This document shows, piece by piece, positions 7,205 to 9,381 of a stretch of 9,381 nucleotides of DNA. The translations under genes were made by a program, and so were the position numbers. The notes beneath the pieces are model-generated. The model saw only the letters and a list, made by a program, of their open reading frames with translations. It was not told the DNA's origin and ran no database searches. How positions within the stretch are numbered: the first letter of the stretch is position 1; each line of letters starts with the position of its first letter. Source of the DNA: Ralstonia mannitolilytica (GTDB lineage: Bacteria > Pseudomonadota > Gammaproteobacteria > Burkholderiales > Burkholderiaceae); contig NZ_CAJPVG010000024.1 in NCBI RefSeq assembly GCF_905397375.1, positions 1-9,381 of the forward strand, written 5' to 3'.

Positions 7205-8197
7205 TTACGCCTGCGTGCCTGGCGCGATGACCTCCTGGTCGATCGCCCCGAAGATCGACACGCCGTTCGCGTCGAACATCTCGATCTTGACCGTATCGCC
7301 GTAGCGCATGAATTCGGTCGTGGGTGCGCCCGCTTCGATCGTCTCCAGCATGCGCTTCTCGGCGATGCAGCAGTACCCCTTGCTGCGGTCCACGTTCGAG
7401 ATCGTGCCCGAGCCGACGATGCTGCCCGCGCGCACGTTGCGCGTCTTGCAGATGTGCGCGATCAACTGGCCAAAGTCGAACACCATGTCGGTGCCGCAAT
7501 CGGGCTGGCCGACCTTCCTGTTGTTCCAGTGCACCGTCATCGGCAGGTGGACCTTGCGCTCGCGCCAGGCGTCGCCGAGTTCGTCGGGCGTCACCGCCAC
7601 GGGCGAAAACGCCGTCGCGGGCTTGCTCTGGAAGAAGCCGAACCCCTTGGCGAGCTCCGCCGGGATCAGGTTGCGCAGCGACACATCGTTGGCCAGCACG
7701 ATCAGGCGGATGGCCTCGCCGGCGGCGGCCGGGTCGGCGCCCATCGGCACGTCGCCGGTGATGACGGCCACCTCGGCCTCGAAGTCGATACCGAACGCCT
7801 CGCTGCGGCAGACGATGGGGTCGTGCGGGCCGGCCAGGTCATCGGAGCCGCCCTGGTACATCAGCGGGTCGGTCCAGAACTCAGGTGGCATCTCGGCGCC
7901 GCGCGCCTTGCGCACGAGTTCGACATGGTTCACGTAGGCCGAGCCGTCGGCCCACTGGTACGCGCGCGGCAGCGGCGCCATGCAGTTGGCGGGGTCGAAT
8001 GCAAACGGGTGGCGCGCGCGGCCCGCGTTGAGCTGCGCGTAGAGTTCCTGCAGTTGCGGCGCGTAAAAGGCCCAGTCGTCCAGCACGCGCTGCAGCGTGC
8101 CGGCGATGTGCGTGGCGAAGTGAGCGGTCTTCAGGTCGCGCGAGACCACGGCGAGCTGGCCGTCGCGCGAGCCATCCTTGAGGGTGGCGAGTTTCAT
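7205..8197 (-). CDS. Fumarylacetoacetate hydrolase family protein
   Basis: The 330-residue product belongs to the FAH family, metal-dependent enzymes that cleave carbon-carbon bonds in acylpyruvate-type compounds. The catalytic pattern of true fumarylacetoacetase is recognisable. Asp84 and His91 (DGSAYVNH) keep the seven-residue spacing of mouse FAH Asp126 and His133. Glu140 and Glu142 (IDFEAEVAV) and Asp171 (LANDVSLRN) match the other metal ligands. KGFGFFQSKPATAFSPVAV (184-202) and GSGTISN (262-268) complete the fold. At 330 residues it is shorter than the roughly 420-430 residue enzymes of mammals and Pseudomonas. The likely role is the last step of tyrosine/homogentisate breakdown, giving fumarate and acetoacetate, although hmgA and maiA homologues are not in the window and a related acylpyruvate substrate is possible. 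The start at 8197 (MKLATLKDGS) is preferred over the ATG at 8467, which would lie deep inside the divergent IclR gene. The ribosome binding site is weak. Confidence 0.9.
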   Translation of the reverse strand: MKLATLKDGSRDGQLAVVSRDLKTAHFATHIAGTLQRVLDDWAFYAPQLQELYAQLNAGRARHPFAFDPANCMAPLPRAYQWADGSAYVNHVELVRKARGAEMPPEFWTDPLMYQGGSDDLAGPHDPIVCRSEAFGIDFEAEVAVITGDVPMGADPAAAGEAIRLIVLANDVSLRNLIPAELAKGFGFFQSKPATAFSPVAVTPDELGDAWRERKVHLPMTVHWNNRKVGQPDCGTDMVFDFGQLIAHICKTRNVRAGSIVGSGTISNVDRSKGYCCIAEKRMLETIEAGAPTTEFMRYGDTVKIEMFDANGVSIFGAIDQEVIAPGTQA

Positions 8198-8222
8198 GGG
8201 CGTCTGTGCAGAGAAAAGCTGC

Positions 8223-8245
8223 GCGGATGCTACACCAGCATCGGC
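8223..8245. promoter_or_regulatory. Inverted-repeat operator candidate between FAH gene and IclR-2
   Basis: GATGCT (8226-8231) and AGCATC (8237-8242) form a perfect 6-bp inverted repeat around a 5-bp centre. With one mismatched pair, the symmetry extends to GC/GC at 8223-8224 and 8244-8245. The dyad is near the middle of the 82-bp divergent gap. A weak minus-strand -10 (TAGCAT, 8232-8227) overlaps it, and a plus-strand TAAACT (8246-8251) lies beside it. Its size and position fit an IclR-type operator controlling both genes. Confidence 0.5.
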
Positions 8246-8279
8246 TAAACTGGGCTGAACCGACCCATCACGCCCGACC

Positions 8280-9128
8280 ATGCCGACGCTGCCCGCCGAC
8301 ACCGACCTCGACCTGGAGCCTGATGCCGATGGCGAACCGGATGCGCCCGCGCGCTCGGGCATCCAGTCCATCGAAGTCGGCTTCCGGCTGCTGGAGGTGC
8401 TCACGCACACCAACGGCCCGATGATGCTGCGCGACCTGGCGCGCGCCGCCCCCATGAACCCCGCCAAGGCGCACCGCTACCTGGTGAGCTTTGCGCGCCT
8501 GGGCCTGGTCACGCAAACGCCCGAAGGCCGTTATGACCTCGGCCCCTTCGCGCTCGAAATGGGCCTGGTGAGCCTGAACCGGCAAGACCCGATGCGTCGC
8601 GCACGCCCCGCCGCCGCCGCGCTGCGCGACGAGATCGACCACACCGTCGGCCTTGCCGTGTGGGGCAACCTGGGGCCGGCCATCGTCCATTGGGAAGAAG
8701 CCAGCCACCCGGTCACCGTCAGCCTGCGCCTGGGCGACGTCATGCCGATGCTCAATTCGGCCACCGGCCGCGTGTTCGGCGCTTACCTGCCCCGCGCGCA
8801 GACGCTGCCGTTCATCCAGCGCGAGCTGGAACGGGCCGCCGCGCGCGAGGCCGATCCGGAGCTGCCGCGCACGCTCGAGGCGTACGACGCCATCTGCGCA
8901 GAAGTGCGCGCACATGGCGCCGCGCGCATTCATGGCGGCGTGCTGCCGGGCATCAACGCGATGTCGCTGCCGGTGTTCGATGCGAATGCCCAGCTGTGCC
9001 TCGTCCTGATTGCCCTCGGCGCGCAAAGCACGTTCGACACCAGTTGGAGCGGGCCGCTGGAGCGGCGCTTGCGGCTGGCCGCACAACAGCTTTCCGCCGA
9101 TCTTGGATACGTTGCCGCCCCCGCCTGA
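8280..9128 (+). CDS. IclR family transcriptional regulator (IclR-2)
   Basis: The 282-residue product has the full IclR layout. An acidic leader (1-26) is followed by the winged helix-turn-helix at about 28-92 (GIQSIEVGFRLLEVL; MNPAKAHRYLVSFARLGLV; wing YDLGPFALEMG). The effector-binding domain spans about 100-275 (DVMPMLNSATGRVFGAYLP; MSLPVFDANAQLCLVLIALG). It shares long near-identical stretches with the regulator at 6305-7201, such as HRYLVS, MLNSATG/LLNSATG and PVTV, so the two are paralogues. Its gene diverges from the fumarylacetoacetase-like gene across an 82-bp gap containing an inverted repeat. It is therefore likely to control that gene and itself, with an aromatic-pathway intermediate as probable effector (inference). 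The ATG at 8280 has no visible ribosome binding site, and the mRNA leader may be very short. Confidence 0.93.
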   Translation: MPTLPADTDLDLEPDADGEPDAPARSGIQSIEVGFRLLEVLTHTNGPMMLRDLARAAPMNPAKAHRYLVSFARLGLVTQTPEGRYDLGPFALEMGLVSLNRQDPMRRARPAAAALRDEIDHTVGLAVWGNLGPAIVHWEEASHPVTVSLRLGDVMPMLNSATGRVFGAYLPRAQTLPFIQRELERAAAREADPELPRTLEAYDAICAEVRAHGAARIHGGVLPGINAMSLPVFDANAQLCLVLIALGAQSTFDTSWSGPLERRLRLAAQQLSADLGYVAAPA

Positions 9129-9132
9129 AGCG

Positions 9133-9381
9133 TTGAATACCGACCGTACGCAGACCCGCCGACGCCGCTCTCGCCGGCTCGCGCTCGTGCTGCTCGCCGT
9201 GCTTGTGCTGCACGGCATCGCGGTCCTCTGGATCGCGCGCAGCCATGAGGTGACGTGGCCGCCGGCACAGGAGCAGATCATCCCGGCCCTGTTGCTGCAG
9301 CCCGAGCCGGTGAAGCCACCTTCCCCCGCGCCTGCCGCCGCGCAACGGCCCGCACCGCGCCGGCCGCCGCCGGCCGCGACC
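9133..9381 (+). CDS. Proline-rich single-membrane-segment protein, partial (DUF3108-like or TonB-like N-terminus)
   Basis: An open frame with a coding character different from the IclR gene runs off the right edge; 83 codons are visible. It encodes a basic N-terminus (RRRRSRR), one hydrophobic membrane segment (about residues 16-34, LALVLLAVLVLHGIAVLWI) and then a long Pro/Ala-rich stretch. This is the arrangement of TonB-like energy transducers and also of the N-terminus of DUF3108 proteins in Burkholderiaceae; the visible part cannot decide between them. No ATG is available in this frame. TTG at 9133, five bases after the IclR-2 stop codon, is used. TTG at 9112 or 9103 would overlap the IclR end. 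None has a strong ribosome binding site. It is probably translated from the same message as IclR-2 or from its own downstream-located message. Confidence 0.55.
   Translation, partial: MNTDRTQTRRRRSRRLALVLLAVLVLHGIAVLWIARSHEVTWPPAQEQIIPALLLQPEPVKPPSPAPAAAQRPAPRRPPPAAT

Noticed and set aside
8198..8467. Upstream extension of the FAH-family gene to the ATG at 8467
   Set aside because: The extra 90 codons cross the divergent promoter gap and the IclR-2 coding region and read as shadow; MKLATLKDG is a typical family start.
8268..9281. 337-codon minus-strand open frame
   Set aside because: Antisense to IclR-2, which has a complete and convincing domain pattern; no motif in the minus-strand product.

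Overview
The window is GC-rich chromosomal DNA with dense, end-to-end coding, long antisense shadow frames and strong GGAG-type ribosome binding sites. A PhaM-type polyhydroxybutyrate (PHB) granule protein, a short fumarylacetoacetase-type hydrolase and IclR regulators divergent from catabolic genes point to a betaproteobacterium of the Burkholderiaceae, most likely Ralstonia or a close relative such as Cupriavidus. This placement comes from recognising the protein families and was not tested by a search. I see no mobile element, phage gene, CRISPR array, tRNA or rRNA.

Layout. Positions 1-306 hold no convincing protein gene. They contain a perfect minus-strand TATAAT, a 14-bp inverted repeat and, near the left edge, a minus-strand terminator-like hairpin, so a small RNA or a long leader running leftward is possible. 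A glutathione-peroxidase-family gene with an N-terminal export or anchor segment follows on the plus strand (307-987). Next come five minus-strand genes, listed here in transcription order from right to left: LLM-class flavin oxidoreductase (6209-5205), branched-chain-amino-acid-type periplasmic binding protein (5124-3973), crotonase-fold enoyl-CoA hydratase/isomerase-like protein (3904-3086), PhaM (3063-2182) and patatin-like phospholipase (2178-988). The last three are separated by only 22 and 3 bp and look like one operon. The first two have larger gaps (80 and 68 bp) that could carry their own promoters.

The right third repeats one design: an IclR-family regulator on the plus strand, divergent from an enzyme gene on the minus strand. 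IclR-1 (6305-7201) diverges from the LLM oxidoreductase. IclR-2 (8280-9128) diverges from the fumarylacetoacetase-like gene (8197-7205). The two regulators are clearly paralogous. A proline-rich single-membrane-segment protein begins at about 9133 and runs off the right edge.

How the genes may work together. The crotonase-phaM-patatin cluster suggests a lipid or PHB-granule-associated role. The fumarylacetoacetase-like gene points to breakdown of aromatic compounds (the tyrosine/homogentisate type), probably under control of the adjacent IclR protein. The binding protein and LLM oxidoreductase could serve uptake and oxidation of an unknown substrate. No obviously novel multi-gene system is visible. 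The best leads are the crotonase lacking both usual catalytic glutamates, the phaM-linked patatin, the duplicated IclR modules, and several unexplained repeats and dyads in the short intergenic regions.
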